Origin: Cylicocyclus nassatus
Lineage: Eukaryota > Nematoda > Chromadorea > Rhabditida > Strongylidae
Assembly: GCA_958299035.1 (NCBI GenBank)
Contig: CATQJL010000223.1
Location: forward strand, 70,849,006-70,913,005
Reading direction: 5' to 3'
DNA length: 64,000 bases
Positions 21,121-32,251 of the stretch are shown here, in pieces (positions within the stretch are counted from its first letter, which is position 1; each line of letters begins with the position of its first letter). Both the position numbers and the translations under genes were made by a program. The notes under the pieces are model-generated. The model had not been told where the DNA came from and ran no database searches. It saw only the letters and a list, made by a program, of their open reading frames with translations.

Positions 21121-22149
21121 AGTCCTTGGTTCCCATCAGTACTACTTTAACAACGCCATTAGCGTCCTCTATTCGTTCTTCTCAAAACGTAAATGGCATC
21201 GGATTAGGCTGTCACTTTTTCTTCATTAATTTCGTTCTCATCAGCTTTACTGGTTAATAAATGAGATATGCAGGCAAATATTGAGCACCAGAGCATTCTA
21301 AAAAACCTGAACTAGTTTGCGCTGTAGCATGGCGATATACGAAATAGTATATTTACCATGTGGTTTGATCCTTTTATAAAAAGGTGACCTTGTCACAGGA
21401 AATGGATTACAAAAATAAGCCTTTCGATTTGTTAAATTGTATCACGCTGTCTTGCGTCTCCACTCAGTGGAGATTAAATGCTGTTAATAATCAAAGCCTT
21501 TGTTTGGTGCGTTAAGTTCAGATAAACTCCTCACATTATTTCTAGTTATGATATCTCTTGAGCAAATTCAAAACTCTTGCTTAGAATGTGAGGAATTCCT
21601 GAAGTTTTGGAAAGTTGAGAAAGCTGAAATTAAAAAGCGTAAAGTTTAAGACCTGCAAGATTCGGCGGAGTGTAACGAGATATCGCAAAGGCTGGATAAA
21701 AAAGGAAACATGGCACATCAGCGTTCGAAAGGAAAACAAGCTGTTGAATAAAATCGAGTCGCCCGTCGTTGAGTTTGGTAAATTCGTGAGTGATAAAAAG
21801 CGAAGAAAATTCAAATAACACAGAAAAGCTTCCAGTCTTTTTTTTGCTTCGTAATCGTCCTTGGCATTATATCCTACAAGCACTTCAAAGGAAAATGTAA
21901 TCTCCTAGCTTAAAAGATTGATCCATGGTTTTTTTTGTAGGCGGCCAAACCAAACAACCGGTTTCCTACTAAAAGCAATCTGTTTGAGTTCAAGTTACAA
22001 TTCAAGATCATCAACATTTTGACCAAAATCCACCGGCCAGCTTCAGAGCGTCAGACAAGAAAAAATGAAATCACCCGAACATCTCGGAAAACTCTTCATA
22101 AGGGTTATGCGACCTGGTGATTACAAAACTCACATCTGCTTAGCAAGAT
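21121..22149. other. No gene; includes a short LINE-like fragment
   Basis: At about 21560-21820 a broken open stretch contains FGKFVSDKKRR, resembling the GNKFVSDKEKAEARGN segment near the start of the neighbouring LINE, so it is probably another fragment of that family. The remainder shows nothing recognisable. Confidence 0.4.
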
Positions 22150-22800
22150 AGCCTCGTATTCCAGGGTTGCGACAAGTAGAATTTGGGACACAAGATTTTT
22201 TTTACGATTTACCAGCCTTTCTACCTCCATTGGAAAGATGCCTGTGACTACTTTTTAGCGCTACGTAATCTACAGAAAAAGTACTATCGAAAGGTCCTTG
22301 CTGGAGTCTACTAAAGGTAATGTGCGCTGCTTTACACCTTCGCGAAAAGACGTCTACAGAAAGATTTGAGGATATTCAAATCGGAATATCAAGGATACGC
22401 TGTATATCGAAAGACTTGCCTTGATGAATTAAGCAAAAAGCTTTCTTCGGATTCAGAATATGTTCATTCCGAAGGGAGTTACGGCGAGTAGAATTTAGAA
22501 ACACGTGATTTTTCCAAAATTCACCAACGCTTCTATCTCTTTTGGAAGACAGTCTGCAGCTACTTTTGAACGCACGATAACCTACAAGGACAGTACTATC
22601 GAACAGTGCTTACTGGAATCTTTTATGTTACACAGACGCTGCGTTACATCCTTGCGAAAGGACCTCCACAGGAAAAATTCGAAAAAACTGGAAATGGAAT
22701 ATCGAGAGCATACTGTATATCAAAATATTTGCCTCGACGGTCTGAACACAATGCTGCTTCTGGATTTGGAATATATTCATTCCGAAGGAATTTATGGCTT
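22150..22800 (+). repeat. Diverged direct tandem duplication, unit about 320 bp
   Basis: Unit 1 (about 22150-22480) and unit 2 (about 22480-22800) share an ordered set of blocks: AGTAGAATTT, TTTCTACCTC/TTCTATCTC, CAGTACTATCGAA-type, CTGTATATC, TTCATTCCGAAGG. They have many substitutions and small indels. Neither unit has an intact long frame, so this is an old non-coding duplication. Confidence 0.55.
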
Positions 22801-22879
22801 TGCGTACTCTGCGTGATTCGCATGGTTTCGCGGAACCTGAAATGTCGCGAACTTCCCGGATTATCTCGCACTCTGGCGG

Positions 22880-22965
22880 AAATCCCGGAATTCCGCGAAG
22901 TGAGCATGGGGATTTTGAATATAATATTAGTTTTCAGAATTATCGATTATCATTTTGGTTAAATT
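22880..22965 (+). repeat. Fragment of the Helitron-like 120-bp repeat unit
   Basis: GAGCATGGGGATTTTGAATA followed by CAATATTAGTTTTCAGAATTATCGAT-like sequence matches the repeat units at 29280-30240. It is preceded by CGCGGAA-rich sequence not found in the other copies. Confidence 0.5.
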
Positions 22966-23514
22966 CAGTGTGCTGATAACAGTATTACCATAGATTTGTC
23001 GCTGATGACATATAGATAGTATACTACAGGAGTATGGTAGAGAGCCACTCTGATCGAATTTGTTCTAAGATCTGCTCAAGATCACAATACCGCCCACAGA
23101 ATGTCAAAATTTCCAAAAATTCCGGCGCACTGCGGCGGAGTGTGGCGGAGTGCGCCGCAGTCCCGGTATTGTAGCATTGTCTAGAAAGATCACAGTTACA
23201 TGCAATTGGAAGAATCTGTGGAAGTCTCACACAAGTTTGAATGTTTACAATCTTCCAGATTACGTTGTCTTTTGTTACCCTCTTTATGTTTCCCATCTGT
23301 TATGCCCAAAATTTGGAGAGGAAGGTAGGCATATGATAGTGATTGCTTGCCATTATAACCATTGATGAAAATTTTCTACCTCTCGGTGAAAGTGTCACAT
23401 TTCCATATTTTGGATCAAATCTCATACTATAACGTTGTAATATGAGCAATGTGGTGCAAACAGTTTATCGCGATTGCCATTTGTGGTGGATTTTTCTTAT
23501 GCCCTAAGCATGTA
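22966..23514. other. No gene recognised
   Basis: Contains a short GC-rich inverted block (GCGCACTGCGGCGGAGTG … CACTCCGC-like) at about 23125-23160. Otherwise featureless. Confidence 0.3.
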
Positions 23515-25350
23515 CATCCCCGCTGGGGAGGGAAGTTGATCTGAGAGATGATGCATCATATCTCGCTGCTCTAGATATCTTTCTTCTTCCTTCTCTATCT
23601 TGCTTATAAAGGTTCTTATACCCTTATACCTGCGTCATACAAGGTTTTTTTTTTGCCATTTCGTGTGATTTCTTGGGGATCCCTGCGGATCCCCAGGGGG
23701 TCACATAAAATGGCATTTTCAAAGTGATTTATCTTCTGGGAAAGTCAATAAAAACGCTGCAAAATTGTACTGAGAACAAACTACGGCAATGCCAAACGTG
23801 TTCATAGTAAAAATAAGTCAAGTCTTAGGATATCAAAATCATCGATGAACCACTGCTCGCGAGCTAGAGGTTATCGAAAATTCACAACCTTTAAATTCCC
23901 TTTCTCCTGCCGGCCATGCTTACAAGGAAATAGTCAGAAGTCGAAGTGGCCAATCCAAACAAGCTGCATACCATTCGATGCAGCATATAACGCTGATTTC
24001 AAATCGCCTTACTTATCTGCAGAGCGTCTTTGTAGGCGAAATTATGAGCAGCTTTACTGTGAAAAAATCGTACATAAAAATTGCGAAATTAGGCACATTA
24101 TTGCTCTTTTAACTCATCACTAGATAGGGCCATATGAGGTGACCTAATTGCATTTTTTGGTGCAACACTGAGCCGAGAATGGCTCGGTACGGCCGCCCTT
24201 TACAGGCACGATTTTTTAGCAAAATAATGGCCTTCAACGGCTTCTAATTTTATCCACAAAAGTGCTCTGCAGATTAGGGAAACAGATTTAGAGTCAGCGT
24301 TTTATGCTGCATCTACTGGTACGCAGTCTGTCAAATTGGCCACTTCGATTTCTGACCATTCCCTTGTTAGCAGTGCCGTCGTATATCCTCAGTACAATTT
24401 TGCAGCGTTTTTATTGACTTTCCAAGAATCTAAATCACTTTGAAAAACAAAATGGCAAAAGACCAGTCTTGTACGGAAGTAACCTGGCATCCATTATGCG
24501 CGGGTGTAAGTGTGTAAAACTTTCGGTACTTTTCCGTTATCCGGACCCATTTTTTCAAAGAAGCATATTGCTTCTTCCCTCGAACCATATTTGGTCCCGA
24601 CTTCACAGGAAGGAGGTGTCAACCTTCTGCCACGTGTCACAAAAATTTGACATGTCATTTACATGTTTAACAGATTCAACCAAAAGTTTGAGTTATTACC
24701 CTACCTAGCGACGTAAGTGTAATTTCTTTATTAGTCAATAATGACCCCATTTTCGATTAAACTATCAAAAATGAGCATTGTTATCATAATAACTTCATTC
24801 TGTCACTAAAACAGATTAGACTTGCCAAGAGTAGAGAAGTGGACTAGGATTCCTTCATCCGAATGACAAAACAAGCAATAGCAAGGAACTTTAAGCCATC
24901 ATTTATAGTCTCGTCTGGCTAAATTCGCAAGACGAAATTGAACAAAAAGACAATGCTGAATTGTTGCTGACGATTAAGATGTTCTGATATAAATTTCAGA
25001 TTGTTTTGCTCTCAGACAAACTAATTGAACAGCTTTTGGGTGATCACAAATGCTCTTTTACCTCACAGGAAGTGGTTTCGAAAAAAAAAGTCAAAATGGA
25101 CCAAAACGTGTTAATATTTTTCTGACACGTGGCAAGAAGGCAGTCATCGTGGAATCCATGGAAAATTGTTCTTAGACTGAAGAACGTATTTTATGAGAGC
25201 TTTTTGAAAAAATGGGTCCGGATAACTGAAAAGTACCAAACTTTCTAAGCAAGATAAAGGAAGAAGAAGAAAGATACGTAGAGTAGCGAGATATGACGCA
25301 TCCCCTCTCAGACCCCTCTCTTTTCCAGCTGGTATGTACGTGCATACGGG
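23515..25350. mobile_element. Fold-back element interrupted by a second fold-back
   Basis: The left outer arm (CATCATATCTCGCTGCTCTA … CTTCTTCCTTCTCTATCTTG, about 23515-23637) and its continuation at about 24522-24565 (TTATCCGGACCCATTTTTTC) are the reverse complement of about 25200-25350. Position 23640-24471 is a separate element inserted in the left arm. No transposase was found. Confidence 0.6.
23640..24471. mobile_element. Nested TA-flanked fold-back element M
   Basis: It starts CAAGGTTTTTTTTTTGCCAT after TA and ends AAATGGCAAAAGACCAGTCTTG before TA. The arms pair over most of their length, for example GCATATAACGCTGATTT against AGTCAGCGTTTTATGCTGC. The open frame at 23845-24123 is within an arm and is not considered a gene. 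Confidence 0.65.
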
Positions 25351-26573
25351 TCTTGGAGTGTGCTCTCCCAACTCAGCGAAGTGAGACCTTTTTCGACATT
25401 CTTGGTGCATTTCGTACCTGCTTCTTCTTTCTTGCAATCGAGTCCCGGCATTGCATTTGTATAAGTATTTCTTGGTAATGTTCTATGTTCTCAGGAAAAT
25501 ATGGATTCTGGAAAAAAGTGAAACCGGCAACTGTGAAAAAAATGGAACTCTTGTCATTTGCAAATTGATGCATGACGATTCGGCGTACACACGTCCTACT
25601 TTCTACAAGAACCTTGGCAAGAAAACGAACTTTCTCTTGTATCGACTTGCCTACTTTGATATCGTAGTTGTGAATAATAATCTTCTTCATTATATTGTGT
25701 TCTTTTCAGGCGCCTTCTGAACTGTCAAATCTGCATTGGACTGCCCGCTACAATCTCATAGTTCAAGGAGGCTTGCCAGTGGAAGTAAAGTCTTTATTAA
25801 CGAAAGATAAAGCAACTGTAAATCAATAACACACTGCTGGGACTGTACAGCAGACCTTTTTCTCCTTGCTTGAAGCATTGAAGGTCTGAAGCTCCACTCA
25901 GTGATTTACTTTTCCTCTGGTTCAGTTATTTTTCTTCTTCTTACATTATTCTTTGCATTTTGAACAAAGTGTTGGCGGTCTTTTTCATTTTTCTGGTACC
26001 TAATTACTTCCGACCGTCAAGGCTAAATTAAAACAAAAGACATTTGAAATGTTCTTTATTAAACATTGATCACAACATCGGAGTAGATTCTGTCGCTTAA
26101 CCATCACTTTTTATTTGAAGCTGATTTTTATCATTCTAAGGCTCTCACATATGAACGAGCGATTCGTTTTATTTTTCTAGGTAACTAGATCTGTACTATC
26201 AGACAAAAATCTCAGCTCAGCTGCTAACTTGGCGAAATTATTTGGGCCAAGAAATTGAAGCCTTAGATTAGAGATTCGCTGCTGGCATTATATGCAGTGA
26301 AAATCTTCTGGATAAGGAAATCGCCAAAGCTTAAAATTAGCCGTAAGCATGGAATTAGAACATTTTGCCTACAATTCTTGCAAAAGAACTTGGCTGTTCT
26401 GTGCTTGAATAATTGCAAATTTTTATAAAAATTTGCAATTATTCAAGTTAAAATTTCGACCATCAGGCCTACAACAAATCGCTCAAAAAAGTGCAAATTT
26501 TGAACTTCTATTTTTTTATTTATGCAGAACACCCCTACTGGCTTGCGGTTGCAAAACAAGCTGGTCGACAGCT
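25351..26573. other. No gene recognised; dispersed repeats
   Basis: Contains the ACACGTCCTACTTTCTA block shared with about 1105, and the ACAACATCGGA block shared with 18250. The ORFs here are short and overlap repeats. Confidence 0.3.
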
Positions 26574-26581
26574 GTAACAAC

Positions 26582-26827
26582 CAATGCTCGGCACGAGGTG
26601 GCTATTGAAAATGCAAAAAAAAACGAAGTCTCTCTTGAGTTTTGCGAATTTTTACGAAATCCCCTTTGACCCTAGACCATAATTCCTAAAAAACCCCAAA
26701 GACGAAACGTCAACCAGAAGAAAGTTGCAAATTTTGTGTATTTTCGGCCACAAAAATAAAACCCCCTTTGCTTTTTATCCCAAAAACGAACTCCAGCTTG
26801 CTTATAAGCTACCTGTGCCGAGCCTTG
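26582..26827. mobile_element. hAT-type MITE, diverged
   Basis: Terminal inverted repeats CAATGCTCGGCAC and GTGCCGAGCCTTG are flanked by GTAACAAC and GTAATAGC (6 of 8 bases equal), consistent with an aged 8-bp duplication. Inner blocks (CCCCTTTGACCCTA, CCCCTTTGCTTTTT) are shared with the hAT-type element at 36407-37386. Confidence 0.55.
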
Positions 26828-26978
26828 GTAATAGCAAAACTTGAAAGGGGTTGTGGCCTTCTTGAAAACAAAGCCTTTGAAAGAAGATTTTTCAAATGCA
26901 TTTCTCCTGTTTGCGTTATTAGTACAAGCAAGTGCTCGCTTAGTTAGGAAATTTCGGAGATTTTGACGATTGTGACTA

Positions 26979-27650
26979 CAGAGTGTCCCAAAAAAATGTA
27001 TTAAACGTTTGATCGTTAATGTCTCTCTTCGAAAGGAGTCTTTTCCCTTGCGTCAGGAACCAATCTGTAGAGCTGGCTTCAACTTAGATTTGCATTATAG
27101 AACGAATCACCCATCTCTCTTCATTACTGTAGGATTTAGAAACTTCAAAGAGGGTTTTGAGCAATGAAAGGCCATAATTCGCTCCATAAAGGAGACAAAA
27201 CAGCCTGAAAACTTTTACACTAGGCTAATTAGAGTTGCTGATCATGATTGTAAAGTTACCAATTTATTATGATGCTTCATTGAAGAGTTATGCCAGGTAG
27301 AAGGTATCGGCCATTTCTTCAATGTTTCTAAAAAGTGCGGTTACACCGTTTAGAAAGCTTCGTAATCCGATGAATAATTGAGTATTGGACTCAGCGTCCA
27401 AAAAACCCCAATACACAAGTTTTCACATTTTTTGAAAACTTTTGAAACGGCTGCGTTTTCCACATTGACAGTATGTTTCATGTTTCTACCGTAATCCTAC
27501 AGTAATGAAGAGAGATAGGTGATTCGTTCTATAATGCAAGTCTAAGTTGAAGCCAGCTCTACAAAACGGTACCTAAAGCAAGGCAAAAAGCTTCTTGGAA
27601 AGAGAGATATTAACGATCAAACGTTCGATACATTTTTTTGGGACACCCTG
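26979..27650. mobile_element. Mariner-type fold-back element I
   Basis: TA-flanked, with termini CAGAGTGTCCCAAAAAAATG and CATTTTTTTGGGACACCCTG. Arms of about 150 bp are near-perfect inverted repeats (GCTGGCTTCAACTTAGATTT against its complement, TCATTACTGTAGGATT against AATCCTACAGTAATGA). No transposase. A diverged relative is at about 41120-41690. Confidence 0.8.
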
Positions 27651-27733
27651 TATAATGGTATATGTAAAGGTTGGAGAAGATATACCAGTACAAAGAAACT
27701 TGGCAAATGGACATTATTTCTGCACCAACCTAA

Positions 27734-28117
27734 TCTTATATATAAAGCTGAATGTCTGTTTGTCTGTCTGTCTGTATGTCTGTATGTCTGTCTGTCTGTC
27801 TGTCTGTCTGTACGTATGTTCCGAATAGAAAATTCCATTTCTGAACCGATCCGGACCAAACTTGGCACACATACACTTCGGGCCCCGGCGGGTGTCACAG
27901 TCCACTTTTCGTTATCGATTGATGTCGATTTTATCGATTTTTTGCAAAATTTTAGCTAGGGGGCTGGGATTTGGCACAGGGGGGTAATCGAGCATGCTGA
28001 TTACGAACGTAATCGGCCGCCGGGGCCCGAAGTGTATTGTGCCAAGTTTGGTCGGGATCGGTTAAGAAATGGAATTTTTTATTCGGAACATACGGCGGAG
28101 CCGGGTAAGCCAGCTAG
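27734..28117 (+). mobile_element. Helitron-like element H2, 384 bp
   Basis: 5' end TCTTATATATAAAGCTG directly after A; 3' end has the short hairpin CGGC-GGA-GCCG followed by GGTAAGCCAGCTAG and then host T. TC…CTRR ends with insertion between A and T and a subterminal hairpin are Helitron hallmarks. A (TGTC)n/(TATG)n tract follows the 5' end. The ACTTGGCACA-ATACACTTCGGGC block near the 5' end is repeated in inverse orientation near the 3' end. There is no Rep/helicase ORF. The insertion splits the TA next to a mariner end (CCTAA|TA). Confidence 0.7.
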
Positions 28118-28795
28118 TACATAGTATATTTTCCCCTTCCAATGCATGTTACGGTGATGGATTAGGAAAGGCAGCAGCTCGCCAAAACCGAACATCCCGA
28201 AATTTTGACGTGGAAGGTTGTTTGCGCCCCAAACATGAGAACAGATCAGATCCGAGCGCACAGAATGCTGCCCTTACCTAGAAACTGCACCTAAACCCTT
28301 TACGCGCAAGCCATTCTAATACGCGCGGACGAGCTTGCGATTCTCTCTGACCCATCAGAGAAAACATGCCGCAATGTTATAACTGTTATAACTATAACGG
28401 TCCCGCAAAGATTCTACCTCTCTAACCATGGCGGGACGTGCTTCACTCGTCCAAACCCAAAATAAGAGGCTTCGAGAAATGGTGGTTTCTGCCATTTTCG
28501 CGCTTTTCAAGGTGGATTTTAGAATTAGCTCCTCGAGTTACCTAAGGTAAGCAAAAAACCTTAAGTCGAGAATCTGCCTGACCGCTGCCTTCAAATGCGA
28601 TTCCCTTGAATTTATGTTGCGGCACACAATATAGACTGTTATGCTCGAAAAACTCTGCAAAATAGTTGAGACAGTCTAGCTCCATTTTCTTACAACAATG
28701 TAGAACATTTCACAACATCGAACATGTCATTGAGAAAGTTATAGCCTCAAATTACACAAACAAGAGTTTTTTCTAAGTGATGACCATCTCTTTAT
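28118..28795. other. No gene recognised
   Basis: Moderate-GC sequence with a GTTATAAC short repeat at about 28377-28400. No exon could be modelled. Confidence 0.3.
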
Positions 28796-28925
28796 GGGTT
28801 GGGCCAGACTGCGCGGCGTACGCGACGTACGCAGCGTACGCCGCGTATGCTCCTATGATGAAATATACCAAGCGTACGCTGCGTACGCCGCGTACGCCGC
28901 TTCGCCGCGAAGTCTGGCTCAGCCC
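28796..28925. mobile_element. CGTACGC-rich MITE, 130 bp
   Basis: Terminal inverted repeats GGGTTGGGCCAGACTGCGCG and CGCGAAGTCTGGCTCAGCCC are flanked by TAT on both sides. The body is a run of GCGTACGC-type tetranucleotide palindromes. A second copy, shorter and diverged, is at 46826-46913. Confidence 0.7.
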
Positions 28926-29273
28926 TATGGCAGATTTGGTGCAGGAAAAATAATGCGCAAAATCAAGCTGCCCCTAACATTACAGGACCCCGGTCGCTAA
29001 AGCCATGAATTTCCTCATACAACTTCAGGCATAAGGGAGGAAACAAATCTGCACTTTACAATTCATTTCAAACGTTTGTGAATAAGCGAATCTTATATAT
29101 AAAGCTGAATGTCTGTTTGTATGTATGTCTGTCTGTCTGTCTGTCTGTATGTCTGTACGTATGTTCCGAATAGAAAATTCCATTTCTGAACCGATCCGGA
29201 CCAAACTTGGCACACATACACTTCGGGCCCCGGCGGATGTCATAGGCTACTTTTCGTCATCGATCGATATCGA

Positions 29274-29832
29274 TTTTATCGATTTTTATCGATTTTTTGC
29301 AAAGTTTGAGCTACGGGGCTGGGAGTTGGCACAGGGGGGTAATCGAGCATGGGGATTCCGAATACAATATTGGTTTTCAGGATTATCGATTACTTTTATC
29401 GATTTTATCGATTTTTTTGCAAAGTTTGAGCTACGGGGCTGGGAGTTGGCACAGGGGGGTAATCGAGCATGGGGATTCCGAATACAATATTGGTTTTCAG
29501 GATTATCGATTACTTTTATCGATTTTATCGATTTTTTTGCAAAGTTTGAGCTACGGGGCTGGGAGTTGGCACAGGGGGGTAATCGAGCATGGGGATTCCG
29601 AATACAATATTGGTTTTCAGGATTATCGATTACTTTTATCGATTTTATCGATTTTTTTGCAAAGTTTGAGCTACGGGGCTGGGAGTTCGCACAGGGGGGT
29701 AATCGAGCATGGGGATTCCGAATACAATATTGGTTTTCGGGATTATCGATTACTTTTATCGATTTTATCGATTTTTTTGCAAAGTTTGAGCTAGGGGGCT
29801 GGGAGTTGGCACAGGGGGGTAATCGAGCATGC
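29274..29832 (+). repeat. Direct 120-bp tandem repeat, about 4.6 copies
   Basis: Units begin at 29280, 29400, 29520, 29640 and 29760, exactly 120 bp apart, and are nearly identical. Each holds GGGGCTGGGAGTTGGCACAG, GAGCATGGGGATTCCGAATA and ATCGATTTTATCGATTTTT. The ATCGAT boxes make each unit boundary partly palindromic. Confidence 0.9.
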
Positions 29833-30320
29833 TGATCACCCCCAAGGGGGGTGATCAGCATGCTCGATTAAACCCCTGTGCCAAATTCCAGCCCCTAGCT
29901 CAAATTTTCAAAAAATCGATAAAATCGATAAAAGTAATGGACGATCTTGAAAACTAATATTGTATTCGTAATCTGCATGCTCGATTACCCCCTGTGCAAA
30001 CTCCCAGCCCCGCAGGTCAAACTTTACAAAAAAATCGATAAAATCGATAAAAGTAATGGACGATCCTGAAAACTAATATTGTGTTCGTAATCAGCATGCT
30101 CGATTACCCCCTGTGCAAAATCCCAGCCTCGCATGTCAAAATTTACAAAAAATCGATAAAACCAATAAAAGTAATCGATAATTCTGAAAACTAATATTGT
30201 ATTCGGAATCCCCATGCTCACTTCCCCCCCCTGTGCCAACTCCTAGCCCTGTAGGTGAACTCTGCAAAAAAATCGATAAAAATCGGTAAAATCGACATCG
30301 ATCGATAACGAAAAGTGGAC
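29833..30320 (-). repeat. Inverted, diverged copies of the 120-bp unit
   Basis: About three and a half units of roughly 112-120 bp run in the opposite direction (…CCCTGTGCAAACTCCCAG…). They have more substitutions than the left array, and are joined to it by the palindrome around 29844 (GATCACCCCC-AA-GGGGGGTGATC). Confidence 0.8.
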
Positions 30321-30406
30321 TGTGACACCCGCCGGGGCCCGAAGTGTATGTGTGCCAAGTTTGGTCCGGATACGGCGGAGCCGGGTAAGCCAGCTAGTCT
30401 CTTCTA

Positions 30407-30916
30407 AGATAATCGCCGTAGGCAGGCGGTCCGCAAACTCGCTCTTTTCTGCATGCGGTGCAGAATTTTGGGGCGTGGCCAAACCTTCAGCGGGCGGTAC
30501 TTCCTTTACTGTTGGCAGCAATACAGCATTTTCTGCGAGCGCTCGGACTCTTTTTGCACAGTTTCGGGCGTACGCCGAGCAAAGGTAAGACTCTACCGCA
30601 AAGATGTTATCGATGGTTTGATTACCCGAGTTTGGAATACCTTCCTTTAGCGGGAGGTACCCTGGGCAGTGCGGTCCTTCACAAAAGACCGTGCGGCCCC
30701 CAATAATTTTGCATATTCTCGCGGAAAGTCCGCGAGATGCGGCCACTAGGCCGCAACTTATCCATAGAAAGATCGCGATTGTTCTCCGAGCGTTCGTCTA
30801 AAAATTGGCCAACATTCTTTCAAATTTCTGCAAGCAGACCACAAGAAATCAGCGAACTTTTTTTCGGTGCCCGCTTGCTCAAAATTCGCATGGCCGCGTG
30901 CCCCCGGCGATTATCT
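30407..30916. mobile_element. GC-rich TIR element, 510 bp
   Basis: Perfect 12-bp terminal inverted repeat AGATAATCGCCG / CGGCGATTATCT, with the similarity continuing inward (GGCAGGCGGTCC against GGCACGCGGCC). No clear target duplication. It begins 10 bp right of the Helitron-like element. Overlapping frames on both strands were judged spurious because neither shows a domain. Confidence 0.5.
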
Positions 30917-32251
30917 GAGTAAGAGCAATGAGAATGCTCCGTGCCGGTTTCTGAAAAACCTTGCATTTTGAAAAAAAATTCACTAAAAAAATTCATTGAA
31001 ATTCACTAAAATTCAAAACGTAGTATGGTTTGGAGGCGTCAGAATCCCAAAAAGAAAAAGATTTCTTGTTTCCAGGATAAACAAAGGCAAAACAGCTTAG
31101 CGTGCTATCATAATCATCAGAGTGACTATGAACAGCTTCACCAAATTGAAAAAGCTTCAAGTTAGGTAACACAAATCCAATCGAGTTTCAAAAATTTACC
31201 ATTTTGAAACGGTTATTTCAAATTCAAAAAATTGTTCATGGATTTCTTTGGCGAATGCAACACCTTTTTCAAAAAAATAGTCGAAACGATGAAGAACCTC
31301 GGTGCTTTGATACCTCCTGAGGAGCTCTGCCTTGCTCAAGCGCAGCTTTGTAATTTTTAAGTCAGTTAACCTAATTTCACGAGTACGAGCCGAACCTTTT
31401 TCATTTTTTCAAAGCAAGTCGCTCCCTTGCATGTACTTCGCTTATTCACTCTCCCACACAATTCTTTAGGGTAAGAAACAGCACGATAAAGGGTTTCTGG
31501 CCGCTATATTTTTTAATGGTAAATGCTGATTGAGTTTAGAGGTAAGACGGGAACATCTTGTATTCGTAAAATTAGGGCTCAGATCACTAGACATACTGCT
31601 CTTGATACCATAAAATATTTGTACATCAATAATAAATGCTTATAATGAGAGTTGCTTTATACTATATTGGCATCTAGTGTTAATTTGCGAAGTCATATAT
31701 TTTATTATTTTTGAGTGACTAGGAACGGCATCGCGTATGATGACACTTTCTGCATCTTCGTTGACAAATTATAAGTTCGTTTCTACAATTGCCTGTAAAG
31801 TTCTTTGATGTAGAGCAAATAACAGAGATGTTGACATCAACAGTCTTACAACGAAGAAGTTACCTCAACTTGGCAGTGGTTTTGCTTCCAATGGCTGAAG
31901 TGTGGACATTTTTTCGCTGTGCACTATCAGCGTTGACAGGCTTCCAGTTTGCACGATGTTTGCTAGATTGCAGAAACAAGACAAAAGCAGAATAAAGTAG
32001 CTAGGGAAAAACATGTAATTCCTGAGAAAGAAATTTTAAGCGTAGTTCAAACATTATGAAACGCAGTCGCTCTGTCAAACTGTCTGTGTTGATTTAGTGT
32101 TTATTGTAGAAGGCCACGCTGAATTAATTCAAATGCTTTCACGAGGCTTGGCATGTGATGCGGGCAAACGCTGCAAAGCATCTCAAGTTTGTTTTCATGA
32201 AGCGCGGGTCAACGTTAAGATCTTATCAGAAAAGCAATGACCTGTTCTATA
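30917..32251. other. No confident gene
   Basis: A 68-codon open stretch at 31789-31995 reads fairly like protein (…LTGFQFARCLLDCRNKTK) but has no ATG start or clear splice sites. No element ends were seen. Confidence 0.3.

Larger units (their letters stand above)
29091..30397 (+). mobile_element. Helitron-like element H3 with internal minisatellite, 1.3 kb
   Basis: Same 5' end as H2 (TCTTATATATAAAGCTG after A) and same 3' end (CGGCGGAGCCGGGTAAGC, CAGCTAG, then T). The centre is a minisatellite: about 4.6 direct copies of a 120-bp unit on the left and about 3.5 diverged copies in inverted orientation on the right, meeting at a 23-bp palindrome. Long frames through the repeats are a by-product of a repeat length divisible by three. 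No Helitron protein is encoded. Confidence 0.7.

Noticed and set aside
20775..21229. 80- and 117-codon frames in GC-rich sequence
   Set aside because: They follow the LINE stop codon and precede an AATAAA; a LINE 3' UTR is the simpler reading.
23845..24123. 92-codon frame with several Cys
   Set aside because: Located in an arm of fold-back element M, with no signal peptide or splice structure like the peptide family.
27595..27905. Frames with repeated Cys-Leu-Ser-Val or Thr-Asp-Arg-Gln
   Set aside because: Translation of the (TGTC)n tract at the start of the Helitron-like element; not a protein.
29125..29861. Long open frames (up to 236 codons on plus, 191 on minus) over 29.1-29.9 kb
   Set aside because: They run through 120-bp tandem repeats (a multiple of three) in several frames at once and start in a TGTC microsatellite, so they are an artefact of the repeat.
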